64,000 nt of DNA from Polaribacter vadi (GTDB taxonomy: Bacteria; Bacteroidota; Bacteroidia; Flavobacteriales; Flavobacteriaceae). The position numbers and the translations under genes are program-made. This document shows positions 16,980 through 24,070 of this stretch, piece by piece; within the stretch, counting starts at the first letter, position 1, and the number at the start of each line of letters is the position of its first letter. The notes under the pieces are model-generated. The model did no database searches, was not told the origin of the DNA, and was given only the letters and a program-made list of their open reading frames with translations. Location: the NCBI RefSeq assembly GCF_001761365.1, contig NZ_CP017477.1, positions 1,386,501-1,450,500 on the forward strand, read 5' to 3'.

Positions 16980-17912
16980 TTATAAAGTTGCGTAAATAAA
17001 AAAGCAATAACCAAGCAGTAAAATTATACCATGTTTCCAATTTAAATTGAACTTTTTAGGGATAAAAACCATTGGTAACAAGATAAATGAAATGCCTAAC
17101 ATCCAGTAAATATCGCTTGTTAATAGTCTTTCATCTGAAAGAGAAATTGGCGTTATTATAGATGTTATACCAATAACAGCCAAAATATTAAATATATTGG
17201 AACCGATTAAATTTCCTAAAGAAATCGCTTTTTCTTTTTTGATAATTGCAATAATTGACGCTGCTAATTCTGGTACACTTGTACCAATTGAAACCACTGT
17301 AACTCCAATTACACGTTCTGTAACTCCAAATTCTAACGCTAAAGAAGTTGCACCTCTTATTAACAATTCTGAACCTCCATAAAGACCTATTGCTCCAAGG
17401 ATTAAAAAGAACGCAGTTTTATAATTAGGTAATAAAATTTCTTCTTCTAAAATTTCATCAACATCTATATTTTTTTGAGTTCGCAAAAGATAAATTAAGA
17501 AAATAATTAAAAAAGCAAATAGAAAAATACCTTCATAGAGTTCAATTACTTTATCGTTTGCTAAAAAGAAGAAAAGCAAACCAGAGGCAATCATCATTAC
17601 TGGCCAATCTGTTTTAAAAAAACCTTTTTGAACAGTCATAGAGCCTAAAAGCAACGTAATTCCTAAAACCAATCCTAAATTTGCAATATTAGAACCAATT
17701 ACGTTTCCTAAAGATAAATCTGACGAGCCATTTAAAGCTGCGTTAATACTCACAATAAGTTCTGGTGCAGAAGTTGCAAAAGAGACAACTGTCATACCAA
17801 TAATAACTTTAGAAATATTTAATTTTAAAGATAAAGCGACTGCTGATTTTAGTAACCAGTTTCCACCTAAAATCAATAAAATTAAACCGCCAACAATTAG
17901 TAAAAAATTCAT
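16980..17912 (-). CDS. calcium/sodium antiporter, YrbG type
   Basis: 310 residues with about ten membrane helices. The two inverted alpha repeats of the CaCA superfamily are clear: VSFATSAPELIVSI with GNVIGSNIANLGLVLG in the first half and VSIGTSVPELAASI with GNLIGSNIFNILAVIG in the second; the two glutamates in these motifs bind the cation. Family role: export of calcium in exchange for sodium (or protons) across the inner membrane. The acidic loop between the halves (NIDVDEILEEEILL) is typical. First gene of a leftward pair with the DUF1684 gene. Confidence 0.92.
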   Translation of the reverse strand: MNFLLIVGGLILLILGGNWLLKSAVALSLKLNISKVIIGMTVVSFATSAPELIVSINAALNGSSDLSLGNVIGSNIANLGLVLGITLLLGSMTVQKGFFKTDWPVMMIASGLLFFFLANDKVIELYEGIFLFAFLIIFLIYLLRTQKNIDVDEILEEEILLPNYKTAFFLILGAIGLYGGSELLIRGATSLALEFGVTERVIGVTVVSIGTSVPELAASIIAIIKKEKAISLGNLIGSNIFNILAVIGITSIITPISLSDERLLTSDIYWMLGISFILLPMVFIPKKFNLNWKHGIILLLGYCFFIYATL

Positions 17913-18411
17913 ATAATTTCTTTTGCGCGAAGATACATTTTTATCACTTTATGATGAAATCAAAAAAATGAAAATGCTATTTTTTAGTTTGAAAATAATC
18001 GTTTTTCCTTTACTTTTTAAAAACTTATAAAAAACCTCCTTTACTTGATAATAATATGAAATCAAATAATAGATTATAGATTACATATATTAACTTATTT
18101 TAAGTAAATGATGTTTTATATTAAAACAATAATAGCTTTTTTAGTTCTAAATATAAAACCAATCTGAAAGATTGTTTTAAATCTGTTTGGTTACTAGCTT
18201 TTGATAGCACTATATTCGAAAAACAGTTGCGCAACTCACTTAATTTTACTAACTTATAAACTTAAACTATTATGATTATTATCGCTTTAAAAATTATCAA
18301 AATTATTTCAGAAATTATTATGCTTGTTATTTTCTAATCTTTTAAACATTACAACTTTACTTAAAATTGCAATGTTATTTTTTAGTAAATTTGACGACTA
18401 ACTAAACCGAA
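17913..18411. other. AT-rich intergenic region
   Basis: About 500 bases. Visible items are a small stem CAATCTGAAAGATTG, a 12-bp palindrome AGTTGCGCAACT near 18223-18235, and a 21-codon hydrophobic frame at 18272-18337 that I do not accept as a gene. TAAATTTG at 18386-18393 is a promoter candidate for the small gene that follows. Confidence 0.45.
18386..18393 (+). promoter_or_regulatory. candidate promoter box
   Basis: TAAATTTG matches TAnnTTTG and sits 19 bases before the ATG of the 50-residue gene at 18412. Confidence 0.45.
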
Positions 18412-18564
18412 ATGAAAAAGAAAGTATTTAAAACCTTGGCAAAAATTAATAAAGCAATATTACCTTCTTTTACAAAAAAAGAATTAGATATTTCTAAAGC
18501 CTCTAAACTGCAATTGGCAATTATTGGTTGGAGAGCTTATGTAACTATGAAAGCATTAGATTAA
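18412..18564 (+). CDS. 50-residue conserved small protein
   Basis: The frame runs from ATG at 18412 to TAA at 18564 and gives 50 residues, basic in the first half (KKKVFKTLAKINK) with a C-terminal SKASKLQLAIIGWRAYVTMKAL. I recall such small proteins from flavobacterial genomes, sometimes labelled SsrA-binding protein without good reason; there is no SmpB fold here. It is followed 18 bases later by a DUF2007 gene and has a good promoter box, so it is probably a real gene. Function unknown. Confidence 0.65.
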   Translation: MKKKVFKTLAKINKAILPSFTKKELDISKASKLQLAIIGWRAYVTMKALD

Positions 18565-18582
18565 CATTTAAAAAACACTATT

Positions 18583-18813
18583 ATGAAAAATGAACATGTT
18601 AAATTATTTACAGACACAAGCATTATTATCAATGGCTTAAAAAGTCTTTTAGAAAAAGAAAACATTAACTATCGGGTAAAAGATAATTTCGAATCTGCAA
18701 GATTAGGTGGCTTTGGACAACCTTTAGCTTCTGTGGAACTTCATGTGTTAGAAAATGATCTAGAAAAAGCAGAAATTGTTTTAGCTGCTTATAAAGAAAA
18801 AATAAACGCATAA
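18583..18813 (+). CDS. DUF2007 protein
   Basis: 76 residues. The order beta-alpha-beta with LFTDTSIIINGLKSLLEKENI, then an aromatic-free loop and PLASVELHVLENDLEKAEIVLAAY, matches DUF2007, a small ferredoxin-like domain often called putative signal transducing protein. It has no membrane segment. It probably shares a transcript with the 50-residue gene directly upstream. Confidence 0.8.
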   Translation: MKNEHVKLFTDTSIIINGLKSLLEKENINYRVKDNFESARLGGFGQPLASVELHVLENDLEKAEIVLAAYKEKINA

Positions 18814-18851
18814 AATATTAGTTTAGCCTTTTTAATTCAAAAAAATGCTAC

Positions 18852-18866
18852 TATATTTGCACCCGC
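18852..18866 (+). promoter_or_regulatory. tRNA-Arg promoter (TATATTTGCACCCGC)
   Basis: TATATTTG fits TAnnTTTG and the whole 15-base block is identical to the one before tRNA-Lys. The tRNA starts 6 bases later. Confidence 0.75.
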
Positions 18867-18871
18867 AAAAA

Positions 18872-18945
18872 GGCCATGTGGCGCAACTGAATAGCGCACT
18901 TGATTACGGCTCAAGAGGTTCTAGGTTTGAATCCTAGCATGGTCA
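18872..18945 (+). tRNA. tRNA-Arg (anticodon ACG)
   Basis: 74-nt cloverleaf: acceptor GGCCATG/CATGGTC (one G-U pair), D arm GCGC-AACTGAATA-GCGC, anticodon stem CTTGA/TCAAG with loop TTACGGC (anticodon ACG, read as ICG after editing), T arm CTAGG-TTTGAAT-CCTAG. CCA is not encoded. Confidence 0.95.
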
Positions 18946-18951
18946 CTACTA

Positions 18952-18995
18952 AAATCAGCACTTTCCTAACAATTTGGAATTTGCTGATTTTTTTT
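18952..18995 (+). terminator. terminator of tRNA-Arg
   Basis: AAATCAGCA pairs with TGCTGATTT across a loop of about 21 nt, followed by a T-run. Confidence 0.7.
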
Positions 18996-19075
18996 GCACC
19001 CTATTTATTGATTTAAATAAAATATATACCTGTTTCATTAAAAAGAAATTATCATAAACTTCTTTTTTTAAACTA

Positions 19076-19108
19076 GAAAAAGCCCTTAACAATTGTCAAG
19101 GACTTTTT
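19076..19108. terminator. bidirectional hairpin terminator
   Basis: AAAAAGCCCTTAACAA pairs with TTGTCAAGGACTTTTT (one G-A type mismatch in the outer stem). No gene ends directly before it on the plus strand, so it may back up the tRNA-Arg terminator or be what is left of a lost gene. Confidence 0.55.
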
Positions 19109-19266
19109 CGTCTAACCAAACTTAGTTAAAAACTAACTACTACTATCTTTACTCTTTTTCAAAATATTTAAAAAAAGATATTTAGGGAATATCTATTTTC
19201 TAATTTTGTTTTCTATTTATAAGACACAACAATATTTAAGAAGTCACATTTTATTATTTAAAAATA

Positions 19267-19290
19267 AAAAAACCGAGAAATTTCTCGGTT
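19267..19290 (-). terminator. terminator after the clpS operon
   Basis: AAACCGAGAAATTTCTCGGTTT is a perfect palindrome directly behind the stop codon at 19291; on the minus strand it runs into T7. A nearly identical hairpin is found at 44420-44450. Confidence 0.8.
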
Positions 19291-19563
19291 TTAGTTTAAA
19301 TATTGTTTGATGGCTAACCTGTGTTCAGGAATACTTTTGTCGTAGTTTTCTACGAGTAATTCTAATATTTCTGGAGGCTTAACACCAATTTCTTTACTGT
19401 TCGCATATTTTGAAACATACAAATTATAAACTTCTTTATTTTTTTCGAAAATTAAAAAATGTGTTTCATTTAATTCTGTAAAAGAAATTTCGTTGCCTGA
19501 AAATGCGTTTGATTCATCTTTTAAAAAATCAGAAAATTCATAATACTTTAAAACATTTTCCAT
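19291..19563 (-). CDS. 90-residue protein of unknown function behind clpS
   Basis: 90 residues, acidic, no membrane segment or signal. Reads as a short alpha-beta protein: an N-terminal helix (NVLKYYEFSDFL), two or three strands (ISFTELNETHFLIFEKNKEVYNLYVS) and a C-terminal helix (PPEILELLVENYDKSIPEHRLAIKQYL). I do not recognise a family. It starts 2 bases after the stop of clpS, so it is co-translated with clpS, and a strong terminator stands right behind it, so the unit prmA-clpS-this gene is one transcript. Position suggests a job in proteolysis or translation quality, but that is only inference. Confidence 0.7.
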   Translation of the reverse strand: MENVLKYYEFSDFLKDESNAFSGNEISFTELNETHFLIFEKNKEVYNLYVSKYANSKEIGVKPPEILELLVENYDKSIPEHRLAIKQYLN

Positions 19564-19565
19564 AA

Positions 19566-19841
19566 TTATATTAATTCTGCAGATAAACCTAATTGTAATA
19601 ATTTAGAGCATCTTGGTTCTAAATCTTTAAGTTCGCCAGATTTTACTGTGCATTTCCCCTTATAATGTACCAAAGTTGCACATTGTTCTGCTTGTTCTAA
19701 AGTATGATCACAAACATCAATTAAAGAATCAATTACGTGATCAAAAGTGTTTACATCATCATTATGCAAAACAATTTCATGTTGAAAAACTTCTTGTTCT
19801 AAGACATCAACATCTTCCTGTATTTTTTCTTTTGTACTCAT
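19566..19841 (-). CDS. clpS: ATP-dependent Clp protease adaptor ClpS
   Basis: 91 residues. The motif VLHNDDVNTFDHVIDSLIDVC is the N-end-rule binding core (the LxNDxxNT pattern), followed by QAEQCATLVHYKGKCTVKSG and LEPRCSKLLQLGLSAEL. ClpS hands proteins with destabilising N-terminal residues to ClpA/ClpC. The N-terminal extension of about 20 residues is acidic and probably flexible. It lies 10 bases behind prmA and 2 bases before the 90-residue gene. Confidence 0.95.
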   Translation of the reverse strand: MSTKEKIQEDVDVLEQEVFQHEIVLHNDDVNTFDHVIDSLIDVCDHTLEQAEQCATLVHYKGKCTVKSGELKDLEPRCSKLLQLGLSAELI

Positions 19842-19851
19842 ATTTGTAAAA

Positions 19852-20688
19852 TTACAACTTATTGTATTTTAATGCAACCCAATTATTTCTTTCTATAAAA
19901 GTATCTAATTTTAAATTGTATTGAGAAACTTCTGCATCTATTACAGGAATATCTTCTTGATAAAAACCACTTAATAAAAGCACACCTTTATCATTTAAAC
20001 AATTTGCATATACTTTTATATCCATCAACAAAATATTTCTGTTGATGTTGGCAATAATAACATCATATTTTTTATTGACTAAAAGTGCTGAATCTCCTTC
20101 ATAAACAGCAATATTGCTACAGTTATTGCGTGCAACATTTTCTATAGAATTTTCATAACACCAGTTATCAATATCTATAGCATCTAATGGTTTTGCGCCT
20201 TTCATTTCAGCAAAAATTGCTAAAATTCCTGTTCCACAACCCATATCTAATACTTTCTTGTTTTCTAAATCTAATTTAAGTAAATGCTGCACCATCATGT
20301 GTGTAGTTTCATGATGACCTGTTCCAAAACTCATTTTTGGTTCTATGACAATATCATATTTCAAATTTGGATTTTCATGGAAAGGAGCTCTTATACTCAC
20401 TAAATCATCTACTTGAATTGGTGAAAAATTCTTTTCCCATTCTGCATTCCAATTCGTTTGCTCAACCTCTTTTTGGTTGTATTCAATGGAAAATTCATCT
20501 GAATTTATTACAAAAATTTCTTCTAAAATAGTTTGTGTCCATTCACTTTTTTGAATGTAAGCTGTTACTCCGTTTTCGTTTTCCACGAAACTTTCAAAAC
20601 CAATATTGCCTAATTCTGCAATTAAAATTTCTGTTGCAGGTTCTTTTGGCGAAACTGTAAAATTGTATTCTATATAAATATTATCCAT
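19852..20688 (-). CDS. prmA: ribosomal protein L11 methyltransferase
   Basis: I place the start at 20688 (278 residues, beginning MDNIYIEY). An in-frame ATG at 20706 exists but lies inside a perfect 26-bp palindrome that ends at a T7 run just before 20688, so it is unlikely to be used. The N-terminal substrate-recognition domain (to about residue 115) is followed by the SAM-binding domain: MSFGTGHHETTHMM, VLDMGCGTGILAIFAEMKGA (motif I), then VIANINRNILL (the catalytic-loop motif) . The enzyme trimethylates several amino groups of ribosomal protein L11. It precedes clpS. Confidence 0.93.
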   Translation of the reverse strand: MDNIYIEYNFTVSPKEPATEILIAELGNIGFESFVENENGVTAYIQKSEWTQTILEEIFVINSDEFSIEYNQKEVEQTNWNAEWEKNFSPIQVDDLVSIRAPFHENPNLKYDIVIEPKMSFGTGHHETTHMMVQHLLKLDLENKKVLDMGCGTGILAIFAEMKGAKPLDAIDIDNWCYENSIENVARNNCSNIAVYEGDSALLVNKKYDVIIANINRNILLMDIKVYANCLNDKGVLLLSGFYQEDIPVIDAEVSQYNLKLDTFIERNNWVALKYNKL

Positions 20689-20698
20689 CATAAAAAAA

Positions 20699-20724
20699 TG
20701 CGTCAAGATTTAAATCTTGACGCA
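20699..20724 (-). terminator. terminator/attenuator between tpiA and prmA
   Basis: The 26-bp sequence from TGCGTCAAGATTT to AAATCTTGACGCA is a perfect palindrome; read on the minus strand it is followed by T7 and then the prmA start. It looks like an intrinsic terminator at the end of tpiA, with read-through feeding prmA-clpS. Confidence 0.75.
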
Positions 20725-20777
20725 AATTTATTAGTTTTTAAAAGAAATTTAGTTAATAAACTCCTATAAAATTATTT

Positions 20778-21536
20778 TTATATTGCTTTTATAATTGCAG
20801 CGAAATCTTCAGCTTTTAAAGATGCACCTCCAATTAAACCACCATCTACATCTGGTTTAGAGAAAATTTCTTCTGCATTTGCAGGTTTTACACTTCCTCC
20901 ATATAAGATTGATACATTATCAGCAACTTCTTTTCCGAACTTTTTGCTAATAGTTTCTCTCACAAAAGCGTGCATTTCTTGCGCTTGTTCTGGACTTGCA
21001 GTTTCTCCTGTACCAATTGCCCAAACAGGTTCGTACGCCAAAACAATGTTTTTAAAATTAGCTGCTTCTAAATGAAATAGCGCGTTTTTTAACTGACTTT
21101 CTACAACTGCAAAATGATTTTCGCTTTTTCTTTCCTCTAATTTTTCACCAAAACAAAAAATTGCTTCTAAACCATTTGATAAAACAGCATCCATTTTTTC
21201 TGCTAAAATTGCATCTGTTTCATTAAAATATTCTCTTCTTTCAGAATGCCCAATAATTACAGTTTCAATATTTATAGACTTTAACATATCTGCAGAAATT
21301 TCTCCTGTATAAGCACCATTTTTTGCTTGATGCATATTTTGTGCAGCTACTTCTATTTTAGAATTATCGGCTTTTTTAATGGCAGCAGATAAATTAACAT
21401 AAGAAGGACTTATAATAACTCTTGTATTTTTTAAAGATAGTTTTTTTATCGCTTTTTTTATCCCTTTAATAAGTGCTTTTGTTTCAGCCTTATCGTTATT
21501 CATTTTCCAATTTCCAGCTACTATTTTTTGTCTCAT
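20778..21536 (-). CDS. tpiA: triosephosphate isomerase
   Basis: The start at 21536 gives 252 residues, beginning MRQKIVAGNWKMN as in all relatives; the frame is open to 21584 but the extra 16 residues are hydrophobic junk. Active-site residues are visible: Asn and Lys in AGNWKMN, His in IIGHSERR, Glu in AYEPVWAIGTG, and the phosphate-binding GGSVKPANA and GGLIGGASL loops. The enzyme interconverts dihydroxyacetone phosphate and glyceraldehyde 3-phosphate in glycolysis. It lies between the TlpA-like gene and prmA, all leftward. Confidence 0.96.
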   Translation of the reverse strand: MRQKIVAGNWKMNNDKAETKALIKGIKKAIKKLSLKNTRVIISPSYVNLSAAIKKADNSKIEVAAQNMHQAKNGAYTGEISADMLKSINIETVIIGHSERREYFNETDAILAEKMDAVLSNGLEAIFCFGEKLEERKSENHFAVVESQLKNALFHLEAANFKNIVLAYEPVWAIGTGETASPEQAQEMHAFVRETISKKFGKEVADNVSILYGGSVKPANAEEIFSKPDVDGGLIGGASLKAEDFAAIIKAI

Positions 21537-21620
21537 GATTTTATACTTTTTTATAAGTTGTAAATTTAATAAAATGAAAAACAACTATCGTTCTTTAAAA
21601 TAAATACTTACTATAACGAT

Positions 21621-22112
21621 TTATTTAGCGTGTTTTAAAGCTTTTATAATTTTTTTATCTGATGGATCTGTGGCTTTAAAAAGTTGAATTTGTCCTTTTT
21701 CATCAATAACCATATATCTAGAAATCCAATTTAAGTTTATAAAATCTACAAAATCTCCTTCATTCATTCCTTTTGGTAAATTGTAATGTTCGCCAACTAA
21801 ATTGTATTTTTCGATTGCTCTTTTCCAAGAAGGATTGCTAATATCTACAGATAAATATAAAAATACAACATCAGGAAATTCTTTCTGCAATTCCTTTACT
21901 TTCGGAAAACCTGCAATACAATCTTTACACCAAGAGGCCCAAACATCAATAAATATTTTTTTACCTTTTTGTTGATATAAAACTTCTCTCAACGTAATTT
22001 TAGAATCGTCCAAACCAATTAACATCTCTAGGTTTGCTTCTTCTGAAAATTCTTTAGGATCTTCTGAACAACTTACAAAAACAATAATTAATAAAAGAAA
22101 TATTTTTTTCAT
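21621..22112 (-). CDS. TlpA-like thioredoxin-fold lipoprotein
   Basis: 163 residues. Signal peptide with lipobox ending at Cys15 (VFVSC), so membrane-attached in the periplasm. The thioredoxin-like domain has DVWASWCKDC with the redox pair Cys62 and Cys65 (CKDC), and the cis-proline-like region near ISRYMVIDEKG. TlpA/ResA-type proteins reduce disulfides in exported proteins, for example in cytochrome c maturation. It is upstream of tpiA with 84 bases to the tpiA start and may share its transcript. Confidence 0.85.
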   Translation of the reverse strand: MKKIFLLLIIVFVSCSEDPKEFSEEANLEMLIGLDDSKITLREVLYQQKGKKIFIDVWASWCKDCIAGFPKVKELQKEFPDVVFLYLSVDISNPSWKRAIEKYNLVGEHYNLPKGMNEGDFVDFINLNWISRYMVIDEKGQIQLFKATDPSDKKIIKALKHAK

Positions 22113-22167
22113 AATGAAATATGCTAATTAAAATGAATAACTAACGAATCTTAAAAGTTAAAAATAG

Positions 22168-22175
22168 TATGTTTG
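22168..22175 (+). promoter_or_regulatory. candidate pyrF promoter box
   Basis: TATGTTTG fits TAnnTTTG and is 21 bases before the pyrF ATG. Confidence 0.5.
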
Positions 22176-22195
22176 TAAAACTTTAAGTAAAAGTA

Positions 22196-23008
22196 ATGAC
22201 AACACAACAATTAGTATCACAAATAAATCAAAAAAAATCTTTTTTATGTATTGGTTTAGATGTAGATTTAGATAAAATTCCAACGCATTTACTAGCTTTA
22301 GAAGATCCTATTTTCGAGTTCAACAAAGCCATTATAGATGCTACTCATCATTTATGTGTGGCCTATAAACCAAATACAGCTTTTTACGAAGCGTATGGAA
22401 TAAAAGGTTGGCAATCTTTAGAAAAAACGATTCAATACATTAACAAAAATCATCCAGAAATTTTTACAATTGCTGATGCAAAACGTGGTGATATTGGAAA
22501 CACCTCAACCATGTATGCCAAAGCATTTTTTAACGATTTAGCATTCGATTCTGTAACTGTTGCTCCTTATATGGGTAAAGATTCAGTAGAACCTTTTTTA
22601 GCTTTTAAAGATAAACATACTATTTTATTAGCCTTAACATCTAATAATGGTGCTTTTGATTATCAAACTAAAAAAATTGACGAAAAAGAATTGTATAAAC
22701 ATGTTTTAGAAACTTCTAAAACCTACAAAAATTCTGAAAACTTAATGTATGTTGTAGGTGCAACCAAAGCCGAATACTTTAAAGAAATTAGAAAAATTGT
22801 TCCCAACGCTTTTTTATTAGTTCCTGGAGTTGGTGCTCAAGGTGGTAATTTACAAGATGTTTGTAAATATGGTTTGTCAGAAAATATTGGCTTGCTAATT
22901 AATTCTTCCAGAGGAATTATTTATGCTTCGAAAGAACATGATTTTGCAGAAAAAGCAGCCGAAAAAGCGAAAGAACTACAATCTGAAATGGAACTTATTT
23001 TAAGCTAG
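22196..23008 (+). CDS. pyrF: orotidine 5'-phosphate decarboxylase (long type)
   Basis: 270 residues. The active-site motif [19 protein letters not shown] holds the catalytic Lys and Asp pair, and [13 protein letters not shown] opens the barrel. [10 protein letters not shown] and [11 protein letters not shown] are the phosphate loops. The length fits the longer bacterial PyrF type (like mycobacterial PyrF). The enzyme makes UMP from OMP, the last step of pyrimidine synthesis. The stop is followed after 4 bases by the next gene, so pyrF and the metal-receptor-like gene form an operon. Confidence 0.95.
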   Translation: MTTQQLVSQINQKKSFLCIGLDVDLDKIPTHLLALEDPIFEFNKAIIDATHHLCVAYKPNTAFYEAYGIKGWQSLEKTIQYINKNHPEIFTIADAKRGDIGNTSTMYAKAFFNDLAFDSVTVAPYMGKDSVEPFLAFKDKHTILLALTSNNGAFDYQTKKIDEKELYKHVLETSKTYKNSENLMYVVGATKAEYFKEIRKIVPNAFLLVPGVGAQGGNLQDVCKYGLSENIGLLINSSRGIIYASKEHDFAEKAAEKAKELQSEMELILS

Positions 23009-23012
23009 TTTT

Positions 23013-23804
23013 ATGGAGTTCAAAGACCAATTAAATACCGTTTTTGAATTAAAAAATACTCCCCAAAGAATTATCTGTTTAGTACCAAGTATTACAGAGT
23101 TATTGGTAGATTTAGGATTACAAAAACAAATTGTTGGTATTACTAAATTTTGCGTACACCCCAGTTTTTTAATTGAAGAAAAAATGATTATTGGGGGTAC
23201 AAAAAACATCAAAATTGATACAATAAAAGAACTTCAACCAGATATTATTCTTTGTAACAAAGAAGAAAATACTAAAGAAATTGTTGAGAATTGTAGAAAA
23301 ATTTCAGCAACACATGTTTCTGATATTTATACAATTGCAGATACTTTAGAGTTGATTCATCAATATGGAAAAATATTTTCTTGTGAAGAAAAAGCCAAAG
23401 AGATTATTTTAAATATCCTTAAAAAACACAATGATTTTTTAGGTTTTATTGAAAGTAAAAACATTAAAAAAGTTGCTTACTTTATTTGGAGAAAACCTTG
23501 GATGATTGCTGCAAATAACACGTTTATAGATTATTTACTAGACACTAATAAATTCGAAAACGTTTTTAGAACACAAGAAAGATATCCTGAAATCGAACTA
23601 AAAGAACTCCATCATTTAGAAACAATAGATTGTATTTTTTTATCTTCAGAACCTTATCCTTTTAAAGCAAAACATATTACTGAACTCCAAAAACAGTTTC
23701 CATCTACTAAAATAGTTTTAGTAAACGGAGAATATTTTTCTTGGTATGGCTCAAGATTGCTAAAAGCTTTTGATTATTTTAAAGAATTACACTATCAACT
23801 TTAA
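23013..23804 (+). CDS. BtuF-like helical-backbone metal/cobalamin receptor without signal peptide
   Basis: 263 residues. The first domain starts PQRIICLVPSITELLVDLGLQKQIVGITKFC, the typical start of BtuF-like binding proteins, followed by GGTKNIKIDTIKELQPDIILCNKEEN; a long backbone helix joins to the second domain (KKVAYFIWRKPWMIAANNTF, EIELKELHH). Such proteins normally sit in the periplasm and pass vitamin B12 or a metal chelate to an ABC transporter, but here no signal peptide or lipobox is visible at the start chosen, and no transporter gene is near. The pairing with pyrF is common in flavobacteria as far as I recall. Ligand unknown. Confidence 0.8.
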   Translation: MEFKDQLNTVFELKNTPQRIICLVPSITELLVDLGLQKQIVGITKFCVHPSFLIEEKMIIGGTKNIKIDTIKELQPDIILCNKEENTKEIVENCRKISATHVSDIYTIADTLELIHQYGKIFSCEEKAKEIILNILKKHNDFLGFIESKNIKKVAYFIWRKPWMIAANNTFIDYLLDTNKFENVFRTQERYPEIELKELHHLETIDCIFLSSEPYPFKAKHITELQKQFPSTKIVLVNGEYFSWYGSRLLKAFDYFKELHYQL

Positions 23805-23806
23805 AG

Positions 23807-24001
23807 TTAATTGCTGTATTGTATCTCTTGATCTAAATAATAAACTTGGTTTAATTTTTCTAAAAGTTTCATAGCTTTAAAAGCTGCTACATCACTAATC
23901 GATTCATCTAAAAATCGATAATTATTAGATTTTTCCACTAAACTTACATAGCTTTTTTGTAGGTGATTTTTGTATTTTTCTAATTGTAGTAAACGAGACA
24001 T
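23807..24001 (-). CDS. 64-residue helical protein of unknown function
   Basis: 64 residues, all predicted helix, no membrane segment: a basic first helix (MSRLLQLEKYKNHLQKSYVS) and a second helix rich in A, K, L (VAAFKAMKLLEKLNQVYYL). The ATG at 24001 and the stop at 23807 leave only two bases to the convergent metal-receptor gene. I do not recognise a named family. Independent small gene; conserved build suggests it is real, but this rests on frame and composition only. Confidence 0.55.
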   Translation of the reverse strand: MSRLLQLEKYKNHLQKSYVSLVEKSNNYRFLDESISDVAAFKAMKLLEKLNQVYYLDQEIQYSN

Positions 24002-24070
24002 ATTTTTGGAGGATTAAAAAATAAATATACATATATTTTTTTAAACACCTAACAAGTAACTCATTAAATA

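Larger units (their letters stand above)
18946..19290. other. gene-free stretch with three hairpins
   Basis: Contains the tRNA-Arg terminator, a second hairpin near 19076-19108 (CCTTAACAATTGTCAAGG with A and T tracts), a weaker stem AGATATTTAGGGAATATCT near 19176-19194 followed by T-rich DNA, and the terminator of the 90-residue gene. No open frame of note. Confidence 0.6.

Noticed and set aside
18272..18337. 21-residue hydrophobic peptide frame, toxin-like
   Set aside because: Isoleucine-rich only because the DNA is AT-rich; no antitoxin RNA or repeat found. Too short to support as a gene.
20689..20706. longer prmA start at 20706
   Set aside because: The extra codons lie inside the palindromic terminator and are not found at the start of PrmA proteins.
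21537..21584. longer tpiA start at 21584
   Set aside because: The extra 16 residues are hydrophobic and not part of the very conserved TIM N-terminus.
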